From contig CAJUOC010000006.1 in the NCBI GenBank assembly GCA_910587925.1, positions 32,338 to 96,337 of the forward strand: a stretch of DNA of 64,000 bases, given 5' to 3'. Each line of letters begins with the position of its first letter. Position 1 is the stretch's first letter. Under the pieces are notes generated by a model. That model had not been told where the DNA came from. It saw nothing but the letters and a program-made list of their open reading frames with translations, and searched no databases. The position numbers were made by a program, and so were the translations under genes. Below, one piece after another: positions 25,345 to 33,811 of this stretch. Source of the DNA: an uncultured Muribaculaceae bacterium (GTDB lineage Bacteria; Bacteroidota; Bacteroidia; Bacteroidales; Muribaculaceae).

Positions 25345-26853
25345 TCAATGATTGCCGGTCTGTTGCGGGGCGATGGCCGTGACACTCTCAATCCAACTCC
25401 TGTATCCGGATTGTCCCGGAAAAGATGTCTGTGAGTGCATCAGATTGTGCTCTCTGTCAAACACCAGATACGACGGGAATCCCTCAAGGCCATACATCCG
25501 GCCTATGCGGGCCGCATCCTCGGCGCTTATACGCAGATTCACGCCGTCGATATCGGCGGCGCGCCGCTCCCATTGGTCAGCAGCCGACGACTCGTCGCAG
25601 ATAAAAAGAAAAACAATATCCGACCGGGGCAGTTCTCGCCGTATTATCTCGCTCCTGTTTATCGCATCAAGACAGGGCGCGCACCAGGTGTTCCACAGGT
25701 CGACGATGACAGGCCGGCCGGGATACATCTTATCGATATAGCGCCGGATATCAAACGATACGGCCGACAAATCCTGCCTGGTGGGCTGTTTGGCAGACTG
25801 CACCAGCCGGGCATGCTTGGCTATTATGATCTTGTCGAGGTCATTGTCGGTAAACGCCGCCTGGATATTGGCAATCTGCATGGCCGTGAGCGGCTCGCGC
25901 CTGATATCGATTTGCTCGACATACGACATCGCCGCAAGCAGGTCAAGCAGCAGACGGGTCGGCCTCGATATGGCAGGCAGCATCTGTTCCCTCGCAGCGG
26001 ATTGCCATTCGGCTACAGGTGTATCTCCTATCACCCCGAAGCCGCCTTCGGGAAAACGCAGCAGGGCATAGAGAAACGATTTGAGCCCCGTAAACGGCAG
26101 CCGAGTGAGAAACACCGGCGAGTAGTCGATACTGTCAAGGAATGCATAAGACTTCATCGGAGGCTCGTCGACAGCGAGAGAGTGGATTCTCTCGGCGGCC
26201 TTTACATAGGGGATTACGTCGACCGATGCAAAGCGGCATTTCAGACTGTTGACAAACCAGTTTGGAGCATTTTCGGGAATCCCCTCTCCCTCGGTAGCGT
26301 AATCCAGCAGCTTGGGATATATCACCGTATTCTCGTAATGGCGCACTTTTTCCCATGAGTCATACATTTGGGGCGGCACGACACCGACGACCTCCGGCGC
26401 CACAAAACGCATGTATATCGAGCTGAGTCTTTGCCAATCCTCGGCTGTCAATGCCGCCGTGTCTGAATTTGTACAAGCTACAAATCGGTACTCCGCGTCT
26501 ATGGTAAATGTCAGCTCAACCGGCTTTTCCTGATAGAGCGTGACCATATAGCCGAATCCACCGCCGCCACATTCAAATCTAAGGCCTACGATTTCTTCAA
26601 GCATCTCAAGAGGTATCGAGCCTCGGAATTCATTGCCGCATTTCTGGAGCTTAAATGTAGTGTTGTCAAAAAAGTCACAGAAAATCGGGGCTGTATCAAT
26701 CCATATGGCAGCATCTTCGAGGCTTACCGTGTCGGGTTGCTCGATAGTGACTGAGAGGCTTGCGTTTCCAATCTTTATACCGTTGGCCGCAGAGGCGAGG
26801 CAGGGTAGGGCAAACAATCCCGGCAATAGGATAAGGAGGAGTCTGAATATCAT
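25345..26853 (-). CDS. Exported thioredoxin-fold (TlpA-like) protein
   Basis: A 502-residue exported protein. The signal peptide (about 1-22) is MIFRLLLILLPGLFALPCLA. The first 350 residues are a poorly characterised alpha/beta region with no family I recognise. The C-terminal 150 residues form a redoxin domain: PGRPVIVDLWNTWCAPCLDA with the WCAPC redox motif, then GLEGFPSYLVFDREHNL with the cis-proline loop. Such proteins act on disulfides in the periplasm. The start is taken as ATG 26853; an in-frame TTG lies two codons upstream. It ends 12 bp before the preferred S41 peptidase start, so the two are probably co-expressed. Confidence 0.82.
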   Translation of the reverse strand: MIFRLLLILLPGLFALPCLASAANGIKIGNASLSVTIEQPDTVSLEDAAIWIDTAPIFCDFFDNTTFKLQKCGNEFRGSIPLEMLEEIVGLRFECGGGGFGYMVTLYQEKPVELTFTIDAEYRFVACTNSDTAALTAEDWQRLSSIYMRFVAPEVVGVVPPQMYDSWEKVRHYENTVIYPKLLDYATEGEGIPENAPNWFVNSLKCRFASVDVIPYVKAAERIHSLAVDEPPMKSYAFLDSIDYSPVFLTRLPFTGLKSFLYALLRFPEGGFGVIGDTPVAEWQSAAREQMLPAISRPTRLLLDLLAAMSYVEQIDIRREPLTAMQIANIQAAFTDNDLDKIIIAKHARLVQSAKQPTRQDLSAVSFDIRRYIDKMYPGRPVIVDLWNTWCAPCLDAINRSEIIRRELPRSDIVFLFICDESSAADQWERRAADIDGVNLRISAEDAARIGRMYGLEGFPSYLVFDREHNLMHSQTSFPGQSGYRSWIESVTAIAPQQTGNH

Positions 26854-26859
26854 TTTCAA

Positions 26860-27863
26860 TCAGGAATAGATTTAAGGTAGGGTTTGCGCTGCAATTATAC
26901 GAAAAATCCGTGATAATCAGCGAGTCAATATACGCTAATACTACGCCGCCTCGTAAAAATTAACATCCGTTAAGACAACTCGTCCGATATTTATAGGTTG
27001 AATAAACTGATTATGCGACAGCACCGTACGAAAAGAGCGGGTAGGGTATCCATATGAATATGCCCACATACCCCGACCATACAATCGAGAGACCACAGAA
27101 ACACATCTAATACACTCCGCAGCCGGACTTCATCAGCGGCGGCCCGCAAGAAATATAACTCGCGACGACCATAAACATCCAGCGTGATGAGCGGCAATGA
27201 TTACAACAGTGATACAATACACGCCACGCCCGAACGTCAGCGGCAAAGAGCCGTAAGCAATACACACCTCGCCCGTAAAGATACCAAACGTAACCGATGT
27301 GGTGAAATCAGCGGCCGTCGGCTGCGGCGAGCAACCTGGATAGAGTACAATACAGTCAAACGTCAGCGGCAAAGAGCCGTAAGCAATACACACCTCGCCC
27401 GTAAACATACCAAGCGTAATCAGCGTGGTGAAATCAGCGGACGTAGGCTGCGGCGAGCAACCTAGATAAAGCACAATACACACCACGGCCACAGACAGAC
27501 GAAGCGGAACGCAGCAGGGGATAGCTCACGCTGCACCCGCACTCGCAATTTAACATAATATAGATTCTATGCGAATCGGACAGGTGTATACGCCGAGCGC
27601 TTGGAGGGCTTAAGTGGCGGTCACCGTCGCCTGTACAAGAAGTCCCGCCACGCAAATAAATGATTCGTATCCGGGACTCGCTATACAGTATGATATGTAT
27701 CGCCCGTCGCAAGACTTAAAATTCCGCAAAGAATACATACCACCCGATGCGCTGTTATAGTTGATGGCAAGATCATAGCTGATGACAGCGGGTGCTTGAC
27801 GTAGAATTTCCGCGCAGATTATCTGAATCTTCGAAGAAACTAAATCGTTTTACGGATAAAATT
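26860..27863. other. Gene-poor stretch of about 1 kb
   Basis: No open frame here looks like a real protein, base composition is more AT-rich than in the neighbours, and no RNA gene is recognisable. It includes the 126-bp tandem duplication at 27235-27486. Upstream of the thioredoxin-like gene, TATAATTG on the minus strand near 26917 is an imperfect -7 box without a matching -33. Confidence 0.6.
27235..27486. repeat. Tandem duplication, two 126-bp units
   Basis: Unit 1 (27235-27360) and unit 2 (27361-about 27486) both begin CGTCAGCGGCAAAGAGCCGT and contain CACACCTCGCCCGTAAA and GGCTGCGGCGAGCAACCT. By eye they differ at roughly a dozen positions, so identity is about 90%. A short piece similar to the end of the unit (ACAATACACGCCACG) precedes unit 1, suggesting slightly more than two copies. 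126 bp is a whole number of codons, but neither strand yields a plausible protein. Confidence 0.8.
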
Positions 27864-27903
27864 ACAGCCATATCTGCGACCGTATCATCACAGATAAGGC
27901 TGT
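27864..27903 (-). terminator. Probable terminator of the small membrane protein gene
   Basis: On the minus strand ACAGCC and ATCTG pair with CAGAT and GGCTGT (arms 27903-27891 and 27876-27864), separated by 2-nt internal loops and a 14-nt loop, then AATTTTAT. It lies about 75 bp after the stop of the 101-residue gene. Confidence 0.45.
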
Positions 27904-27976
27904 ATAATTGTAATTATTTGGCCATAGGCCGTTCCACGTGACCCATGCCCCCATCGCGGGCGTAACCAGACTTGAT

Positions 27977-28282
27977 TTATGCCTTGGCCCAGGTAGTGCC
28001 GAAAATCACGGCATAGGCTGCCATTGCGACAAATGAGGCCAATGCGATACAACCGAGCGTCAGACACACGATAGCTACTATCCGCGACGCCTTGTGCCGC
28101 GATAATGCAAGCGAGGCCGAGCACAGCAGCAGCACAGCCGCTGCCGGCAGCAAAACCCCAAACAGCATGATTGCATAAGCTCCGTCGTTCCAGCCCAGGA
28201 GCGTCGCTCCGTCGTGCATTATAGCGGATGTAAGCGATACAAGGCTCTCGCTGGGTGCTTGAGTGGTGGCGATGGCGTTCAT
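27977..28282 (-). CDS. Small membrane protein, function unknown
   Basis: A 101-residue protein opening MNAIATTQAPSESLVSLT, with two strong hydrophobic segments (about 38-60, AIMLFGVLLPAAAVLLLCSA, and 68-95, IVAIVCLTLGCIALASFVAM) and a basic turn SRHKASR between them. I do not recognise a family. It is the only plausible gene in the AT-rich island, is divergent from the XRE regulator 829 bp away, and is followed by a hairpin. No strong promoter is visible; CATATTTG about 45 bp upstream of the ATG is an imperfect -7 box. The gene-like composition and clean membrane topology support it. Confidence 0.55.
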   Translation of the reverse strand: MNAIATTQAPSESLVSLTSAIMHDGATLLGWNDGAYAIMLFGVLLPAAAVLLLCSASLALSRHKASRIVAIVCLTLGCIALASFVAMAAYAVIFGTTWAKA

Positions 28283-29111
28283 GTGATGGATATTTTCAAT
28301 TAGATAACAATCAAATATGAATGTTGGCTGACTTCGAGCGCGGGTCGGCCCAAATCGACCTTACTTAGGTAAAACAATTCTGGTTGATGTTTGGATTGTG
28401 ATAGGCAAAAAAAATAGTTAATGTTGGCATAATTGACTGTAGTAATGTTAAATATGTACAACTTACGACCTCAAATGCTATACTTTTGCCCCCGGAGATT
28501 GTTGTATTTGCAAACAGACGACCCGTCTGCCACGAATTTTGAAAAATTGCCCGGATTTACGGAAATATAACCTCCATATACTGACAAGAATGAAATTTAG
28601 AGTGCAAACACAAATTATAGTTGCATTTACATATTGAAACGGAGGCTAATCTGAACTGATTTATAATTTACAATTACACCAATCAAGTGCGCGATTATAC
28701 CCGTAAAGCTGATTTTGCAAACACACCTCACCCGTTTACAATTTCAACTATTTCGCATTAACACTTTTTAAAAAACGGCACACATAATTGATACTCATAT
28801 GTATTACGCCGATTTCTTGAATCGTTACAACAGCGTGTGCACCTACACCCATGTATTACTGTATGCCAACACATAGCTACGCGTAAGTAATTCGCTTTCA
28901 ATGTATGGTATCATAATTATTAAATATTTAGTTTAGCATATGCAGTGCGTGATATACAAACGCAAATTATATCGTAATTTACATTTATCACTTATGTTTG
29001 CAAACGCAAATATGCGATTTTCAACACTAAATTTGCATATATAAAACAGATGTTTTACATTTGCAAAGTCAATAATTTTGAATATTAAACCCATTTTACA
29101 GTCGTTGAGGC
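28283..29111. other. AT-rich intergenic region upstream of the XRE regulator
   Basis: 829 bp without a plausible gene. It contains three TTTGCAAAC motifs (28507-28515, 28714-28722, 28997-29005, the last within the palindrome GTTTGCAAAC), a repeated 15-mer CAAACrCAAATTATA (28605-28619 and 28957-28971), a lone -7 box TACTTTTGC near 28482, and the XRE promoter at its right end. A small hairpin CAGACG/CGTCTG lies near 28513-28527. Confidence 0.6.
29032..29064 (+). promoter_or_regulatory. Promoter of the XRE regulator
   Basis: TTTG (29032-29035), a 20-bp spacer and a perfect -7 box TACATTTGC (29056-29064), about 45 nt before the ATG. A second -7-like box TAAATTTGC (29028-29036) overlaps the -33 element. 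Confidence 0.7.
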
Positions 29112-29630
29112 ATGGATATCGTAGACAGATTGGTTGAATATAGAGATTATGTCGGGCTGACCAATTCTCAGCTTGCCGACCGGGCCGGTATACCGCGCCC
29201 CACTCTCTCCCAGTTTCTCAACGGACGCAACAAGCGTCTCAGCGACGACATGACTTCGAAGCTGCACGCGGCTTTTCCCGATCTCAACGTGCTGTGGCTG
29301 CTTTTTGGCGAGGGAGATATGGTGACGGATTCAAATTTTAAAACCTCAGAGGGCAAAATCGACCCGATAATTGACGAATCCGTGCCTGAATCATCTCTCT
29401 GTAAGGACATTGAAGAGCCGGCCGTGTATGGCTCCCCGTCTCCGAAGCCGTATACAAACGGGAAACACGAGGCATACACCAGTGCCGCCTGCGGCGTAAA
29501 GGCTCCATCAGACCCCGGCATACCATTGCCTCCCGTGCCTCCGCTGTCGACAGACCCGGCCAAGAAGATTCAGTCGATAATGGTTTTCTACAGCGACAGC
29601 AGTTATGAGATATTCACTCCGGCTGAGTGA
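29112..29630 (+). CDS. XRE-family helix-turn-helix regulator
   Basis: A 172-residue DNA-binding protein. The HTH (about residues 8-60) reads EYRDYVGLTNSQLADRAGIP then RPTLSQFLNGRNKRLSDDMT, typical of the Cro/C1 fold. A proline-rich linker (about 75-145) connects it to a short C-terminal patch, KKIQSIMVFYSDSSYEIFTP, which recurs in Bacteroidales XRE proteins and may mediate multimerisation. The long AT-rich upstream region with repeated TTTGCAAAC motifs suggests autoregulation. It ends at a strong bidirectional terminator facing lpdA. Confidence 0.82.
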   Translation: MDIVDRLVEYRDYVGLTNSQLADRAGIPRPTLSQFLNGRNKRLSDDMTSKLHAAFPDLNVLWLLFGEGDMVTDSNFKTSEGKIDPIIDESVPESSLCKDIEEPAVYGSPSPKPYTNGKHEAYTSAACGVKAPSDPGIPLPPVPPLSTDPAKKIQSIMVFYSDSSYEIFTPAE

Positions 29631-29645
29631 ACGCCTCAGCCGGAT

Positions 29646-29685
29646 AAAAAAATCCCGGAGGGGGACTTCCCTCCGGGATTTTTTT
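29646..29685. terminator. Bidirectional intrinsic terminator between the XRE gene and lpdA
   Basis: A perfect 17-bp stem (29646-29662 with 29669-29685, core ATCCCGGAGGG / CCCTCCGGGAT) with a 6-nt loop and seven T residues on either strand. It would end both the XRE transcript and the convergent glycine cleavage operon. Confidence 0.92.
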
Positions 29686-29700
29686 ATCTTTCATGCGGTA

Positions 29701-30999
29701 TCAGATGAAGATCTCGCTCAATGTCGGGTGGGCATGTATGTATCGCCGCGGTATGTCGGTATAAGGTACCTTGTCGGCCACAAGCATGGTCGCCTCAGCC
29801 ACCAGGTCGGAAGCATGCGGCCCGATGATGGCCGCAGCCATCACGGTACCGTCGGCTCGGTCGCAGGAGAGCTTTACAAATCCCTCACCCTCACCCATAG
29901 CAAGAGCCTTGCCGTTGGCGCCGAACATGCGCTTTACCGTGACCACATCTGCATCATCGCCGACAATACCTACCTGCGCCACCTCAGGGTGCGTGAACAC
30001 CACGGCGGGCACCACACGGCTGTCAAACCACGCCGCATCGCCGTGAATCACCACGTGGGCCTGCGCCTCGGCTGAATGGGCCAGCAGCGACAGACCGTTG
30101 ACGTCGCCGATAGCGTAGATACCCACGGCCGAGGTACGCATATCGCTGTCGACCCGTATGTAGCCGCGGGCGTCAAGCTCCACCCCGCACTCCCCGCAAC
30201 CGTCGGGGATTACCGGCCGACGGCCGACAGAGGCTACGACCGTCTCGCCGCAGACCTCCGCGGCACCCTTGCGCGTGGTATAGCTCACACGGCCCTCGGG
30301 CGATATGGCGGTGACTTCGGCTCCTGTGACAATCTCCATCCCGCGGCGCGTCATGGTCATGCGCAGCCGCTTGGCCACCTCGGCATCTATACCCGGCAAT
30401 ATCTCGCGGCAGTACTCAAGCACTGTCACTTTCACTCCCATGGCATGCCATATCGAGGCAAGCTCCATGCCGATGACTCCTCCGCCGACGATGACCGCCG
30501 AGGCGGGCAGCCTCTCGAGGCTGAGCGCGGCAGTGCTGTCGACAGCATATCGGCCGCCCTCGGCCCGCAGGGGCGCCGGGCACGAGCCGGTGGCTATCAC
30601 TATGCGCCGCCGAGCCTGAAGCACATCACCATCGGACGTATGAACTTGCATGCCGGGACGCAACGCGGCTTCCGAAGCGATAAGCTCCACTCCCCGCAAT
30701 TGCGTTGCGATACCCTGACGCAGGGTGTCGACCACTGCCTCCATGCGACGGCGGGCGGCATCGTAGTCGAGCGTCACATCCGGGCAACCGACACCAAACT
30801 CACCGGCGCGGCGGCACGCACGCAATACATCGGCGCTCGCCGCAAGGCATTTGGTGGGTATGCATCCGCGGTTGAGACACGTGCCCCCTACCCGGTCGCG
30901 CTCGACCAGCGCCACGCTCTCGCCTGCTGCAGCAAGTCCGGCGGCCACCTGGTAGCCGCCGGGGCCTGCGCCTATCACGATGGTATCAAACTGCCGCAT
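29701..30999 (-). CDS. lpdA: Dihydrolipoyl dehydrogenase (L protein)
   Basis: A 432-residue FAD enzyme that reoxidises the lipoyl arm of GcvH using NAD+. The N-terminal FDTIVIGAGPGGYQVAAGLA binds FAD. The redox disulfide is in GGTCLNRGCIPTKCLA (about 38-53). VIVGGGVIGMELASIW binds NAD. The C-terminal IHAHPTLSEIF carries the active-site His-x4-Glu pair. The ATG at 30999 is used because the upstream frame runs inside gcvPB; the genes overlap by 14 bp. It is the last gene of the glycine cleavage operon and may also serve other 2-oxoacid complexes. Confidence 0.94.
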   Translation of the reverse strand: MRQFDTIVIGAGPGGYQVAAGLAAAGESVALVERDRVGGTCLNRGCIPTKCLAASADVLRACRRAGEFGVGCPDVTLDYDAARRRMEAVVDTLRQGIATQLRGVELIASEAALRPGMQVHTSDGDVLQARRRIVIATGSCPAPLRAEGGRYAVDSTAALSLERLPASAVIVGGGVIGMELASIWHAMGVKVTVLEYCREILPGIDAEVAKRLRMTMTRRGMEIVTGAEVTAISPEGRVSYTTRKGAAEVCGETVVASVGRRPVIPDGCGECGVELDARGYIRVDSDMRTSAVGIYAIGDVNGLSLLAHSAEAQAHVVIHGDAAWFDSRVVPAVVFTHPEVAQVGIVGDDADVVTVKRMFGANGKALAMGEGEGFVKLSCDRADGTVMAAAIIGPHASDLVAEATMLVADKVPYTDIPRRYIHAHPTLSEIFI

Positions 31000-32461
31000 C
31001 GCACCAATCCTTGTAAGTGACCTTGGGATGCAGGGCCGCCTCGGTGTCGTCGGGGCGGCGACACGGGGTATCATGCGGCGCGTCCTTCACCGTCGCGGGC
31101 GACTCAGACGCCTCCCTGGCAATGGCGCGCATCACCTCGACAAAGGCATCGAGAGTCTCAAGGCTCTCGGTCTCGGTGGGCTCGATCATCAGCGACTCAT
31201 GGAAAAGCAACGGGAAATAGATGGTCGGGGCATGAAAGCCGAAGTCGAGCAGCCGCTTGGCCACGTTGAGAGTGGTCACGCCGGTCGACTTGTCGCGCAG
31301 ACCGTCGAATACAAACTCATGCTTGCATGGCCCGGGGATGGGCAGTTCATACAGGTCACTGAGGCGGTGCATCACGTAATTGGCGTTGAGCGTGGCCAGC
31401 GGCCCCACCTGCGATATGCCCTCGGCTCCGAGAGTTAGGATGTATGCCAGGGCACGGATGTAGACGGTATAGTTGCCCAGCCACGACGAGATACGCCCCA
31501 TCGCATCGGCCGAGTCTGCCACGACGTCAAACGTACCGTCGGCGAGCTGTACCACCCGCGGATTGGGCAGAAAACGCTCCAGGCCGGCGCGCACGCCCAC
31601 GGGGCCGGCTCCGGGACCGCCGCCGCCGTGAGGCGTGGCAAAGGTCTTGTGGAGGTTGACGTGCATCACGTCGAATCCCATGTCGCCGGGGCGGGCGACG
31701 CCGAGCATCGGGTTGAGATTGGCGCCGTCGTAATACAGCAGCGCGCCGCACTCGTGCACCATGCGGGCTATCTCGGGGATACCGCGCTCAAAGGTACCGG
31801 TGGTATTGGGGTTGGTGAGCATCACCGCGGCCACATCATCGCCGAGCTTTGCAGCCAGGTCAGTCAGGTCGACGGTACCGTCGGCCAGGCTGCGCACCTC
31901 ACTCACCTCATAGCCACACATGGCGGCCGAGGCCGGATTGGTACCGTGGGCCGAGTCGGGCACGATGACGCGACGTCTGCCATGGTCGCCGCGGTCGATG
32001 TGATAAGCGCGTATCACCATCAGGCCGGTGAGCTCGCCGTGGGCGCCGGCATAGGGGTTGAGCGTAAACTCCTCCATGCCGCCTATCTGCGCCAGCATAT
32101 ACTCCAAGGTACGGTAAATCATCAGCGCTCCCTGCACCGTGGCGGCAGGCTGGCGCGGATGCAGGGCGGCCACCGTCGGCGAGGCTGCCATGGCATCGCC
32201 GAGCTTGGGATTGTATTTCATCGTGCACGACCCCAGTGGGTAGAAGCCGGTGTCGACGCCGAAATTGTTGGTCGACTGATTGGTGTAGTGTCGCACGACC
32301 GTAAGCTCGTCGACCTCGGGAAGCACGGGTGCGTCGCCGCGCATCAGATGCTGCGGCAGCCCGGCCAGCGCGTCGGGATAGGGATACGACGGCAGGTCAA
32401 AGCCCCTGCGCCCGGGATGCGAGCAGTCGAATATCAGTTTGTCGTAAAGTGTACGGTTCAT
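30986..32461 (-). CDS. gcvPB: Glycine dehydrogenase (decarboxylating) subunit 2
   Basis: A 491-residue subunit of the PLP-dependent P protein, which decarboxylates glycine and passes the aminomethyl group to lipoyl-GcvH. The PLP lysine is in VNLHKTFATPHGGGGPG (about residues 270-286). Other family blocks are PLGSCTMKYNPKL, GAHGELTGLMVIRAYH and PDSAHGTNPASAAMCGYE. It lies 3 bp after gcvPA, and together they replace the single-chain enzyme of about 950 residues. The last 40 residues are variable. Confidence 0.95.
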   Translation of the reverse strand: MNRTLYDKLIFDCSHPGRRGFDLPSYPYPDALAGLPQHLMRGDAPVLPEVDELTVVRHYTNQSTNNFGVDTGFYPLGSCTMKYNPKLGDAMAASPTVAALHPRQPAATVQGALMIYRTLEYMLAQIGGMEEFTLNPYAGAHGELTGLMVIRAYHIDRGDHGRRRVIVPDSAHGTNPASAAMCGYEVSEVRSLADGTVDLTDLAAKLGDDVAAVMLTNPNTTGTFERGIPEIARMVHECGALLYYDGANLNPMLGVARPGDMGFDVMHVNLHKTFATPHGGGGPGAGPVGVRAGLERFLPNPRVVQLADGTFDVVADSADAMGRISSWLGNYTVYIRALAYILTLGAEGISQVGPLATLNANYVMHRLSDLYELPIPGPCKHEFVFDGLRDKSTGVTTLNVAKRLLDFGFHAPTIYFPLLFHESLMIEPTETESLETLDAFVEVMRAIAREASESPATVKDAPHDTPCRRPDDTEAALHPKVTYKDWCDAAV

Positions 32462-32464
32462 GGC

Positions 32465-33799
32465 TCAGAGGGTTTTGACAATTGACTCATAGCGGAAAAG
32501 CTCCTCGGGGGTGCGCAGCTCGGTCACGGCGATGGTCATGCGGCGCTCGTCCAGCGCCACTCCGCCGAGTATGCCCCCGTCACAGAGAGCGCGTAACACT
32601 TGCCCTGTGGTGAGGCCGTCGGCGACCTCGACGGTAAACTCGTTGAGAAACGGGCGCTCGGGATAAGCGAGGCGCATACGGCCTGTAGCCTCGAGTCTGC
32701 GGGCGAGCAGATGCGCGCCGCCGGCGCTCAGCTCATTGACGCGCCGCAGCCCGGCAGTCCCCATCAGCGACATATATACGGCCGCATGGAGTGTCATCAG
32801 CCCCTGGTTGGAACAGATGTTTGACGTGGCCTTGTCGCGCCGGATATGCTGCTCGCGGGCCTGAAGCGTGAGCACAAACACACGCCGGCCGTCGGCGTCG
32901 GTGGTGGCGCCCACGATGCGGCCGGGCATCTTGCGCATAAGCGCGCGGGTGCAGCACATGTAGCCGAGGTACGGGCCGCCGTAGTTGAGCGGCATACCCA
33001 GGCTCTGCGCCTCGCCCACGGCAATGTCGGCCCCCCACTCCGCCGCCGGGCGTATTACCGCCAGTGGCGAGGCCGGGGAGTTGATCACAAACAGTGCTTT
33101 GGCGGCATGTATCCTGTCGCTCCAGCCTTCAAAGTCCTCGAGGATGCCGTAGTAGTTTGGGGTCTGGGCTATTACGCCGGCCACATCGCCGGCGCCGAGC
33201 ATCTCGGCCATAGCGGCCGCGTCGGTCACGCCGTCGCTCTCGGGTATCACCTCCAGCACGATGCCCCGGCAGGAGGCGTAGGTGGCGGCCACGGCGGCTA
33301 CCGCCGGGTCGACGGTGGCCGATATGAGCACACGATTGCGGCGGCGACCCGCGGCGACAGTCATCACCATGGCCTCGGCAGTGGCGGTGGAGCCGTCGTA
33401 GAGCGAGGCATTGCATACGTCGAGTCCCGTAAGGGAGGCCATCATCGACTGGTACTCAAATATATACTGCAACGTACCCTGCGATATCTCGGGCTGATAC
33501 GGTGTATACGCGGTAAGGTATTCCGAGCGCGAGGTGATGGCGTCTATCACAGCCGGGGTATAGTGGTCGTAGGCGCCGGCGCCTGCAAAGCATGTGAGCG
33601 GCTTGCAGTGGGCATCCATGTCGGCAAAGAAGTCGCGCACCTCCGGCTCGCTCAGGGCTTGGGGCAGATTGTAGGGGGAGCGCAGACGCAGCTCAGGCGG
33701 CACGTCGGCATACAGCGCGTCGATGTCGCCCGCCCCGCAGGTGCGGAGCATATGCTCCACATCGGCGGGTGTATGGGGAAAGTATCTGTGGGGAGTCAT
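32465..33799 (-). CDS. gcvPA: Glycine dehydrogenase (decarboxylating) subunit 1
   Basis: A 444-residue partner of GcvPB, corresponding to the N-terminal half of single-chain P protein. Recognisable blocks are RYFPHTPADVEHML at the N-terminus, CFAGAGAYDHYTPAVIDAIT, YTPYQPEISQGTLQYIFEYQ and LYDGSTATAEAM. NYGGPYLGYMCCTRALMRKM and QGLMTLHAAVYMSLMG lie nearer the C-terminus. It lacks the PLP lysine, as expected for this subunit. It starts 12 bp after gcvH. Confidence 0.95.
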   Translation of the reverse strand: MTPHRYFPHTPADVEHMLRTCGAGDIDALYADVPPELRLRSPYNLPQALSEPEVRDFFADMDAHCKPLTCFAGAGAYDHYTPAVIDAITSRSEYLTAYTPYQPEISQGTLQYIFEYQSMMASLTGLDVCNASLYDGSTATAEAMVMTVAAGRRRNRVLISATVDPAVAAVAATYASCRGIVLEVIPESDGVTDAAAMAEMLGAGDVAGVIAQTPNYYGILEDFEGWSDRIHAAKALFVINSPASPLAVIRPAAEWGADIAVGEAQSLGMPLNYGGPYLGYMCCTRALMRKMPGRIVGATTDADGRRVFVLTLQAREQHIRRDKATSNICSNQGLMTLHAAVYMSLMGTAGLRRVNELSAGGAHLLARRLEATGRMRLAYPERPFLNEFTVEVADGLTTGQVLRALCDGGILGGVALDERRMTIAVTELRTPEELFRYESIVKTL

Positions 33800-33811
33800 A
33801 CGGGCGCTGGC

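Noticed and set aside
27235..27486. CRISPR-like array
   Set aside because: Only two adjacent 126-bp units with no spacer/repeat alternation and no cas genes.
27133..27492. Repeat protein encoded across the tandem duplication
   Set aside because: The frames on both strands are open only because of the repeats, carry unnatural composition, and lack promoter and start context.
30997..31074. Longer N-terminus for lpdA starting at 31074
   Set aside because: The extra 25 residues lie inside gcvPB and precede the standard FAD-binding start; the ATG at 30999 fits the family.
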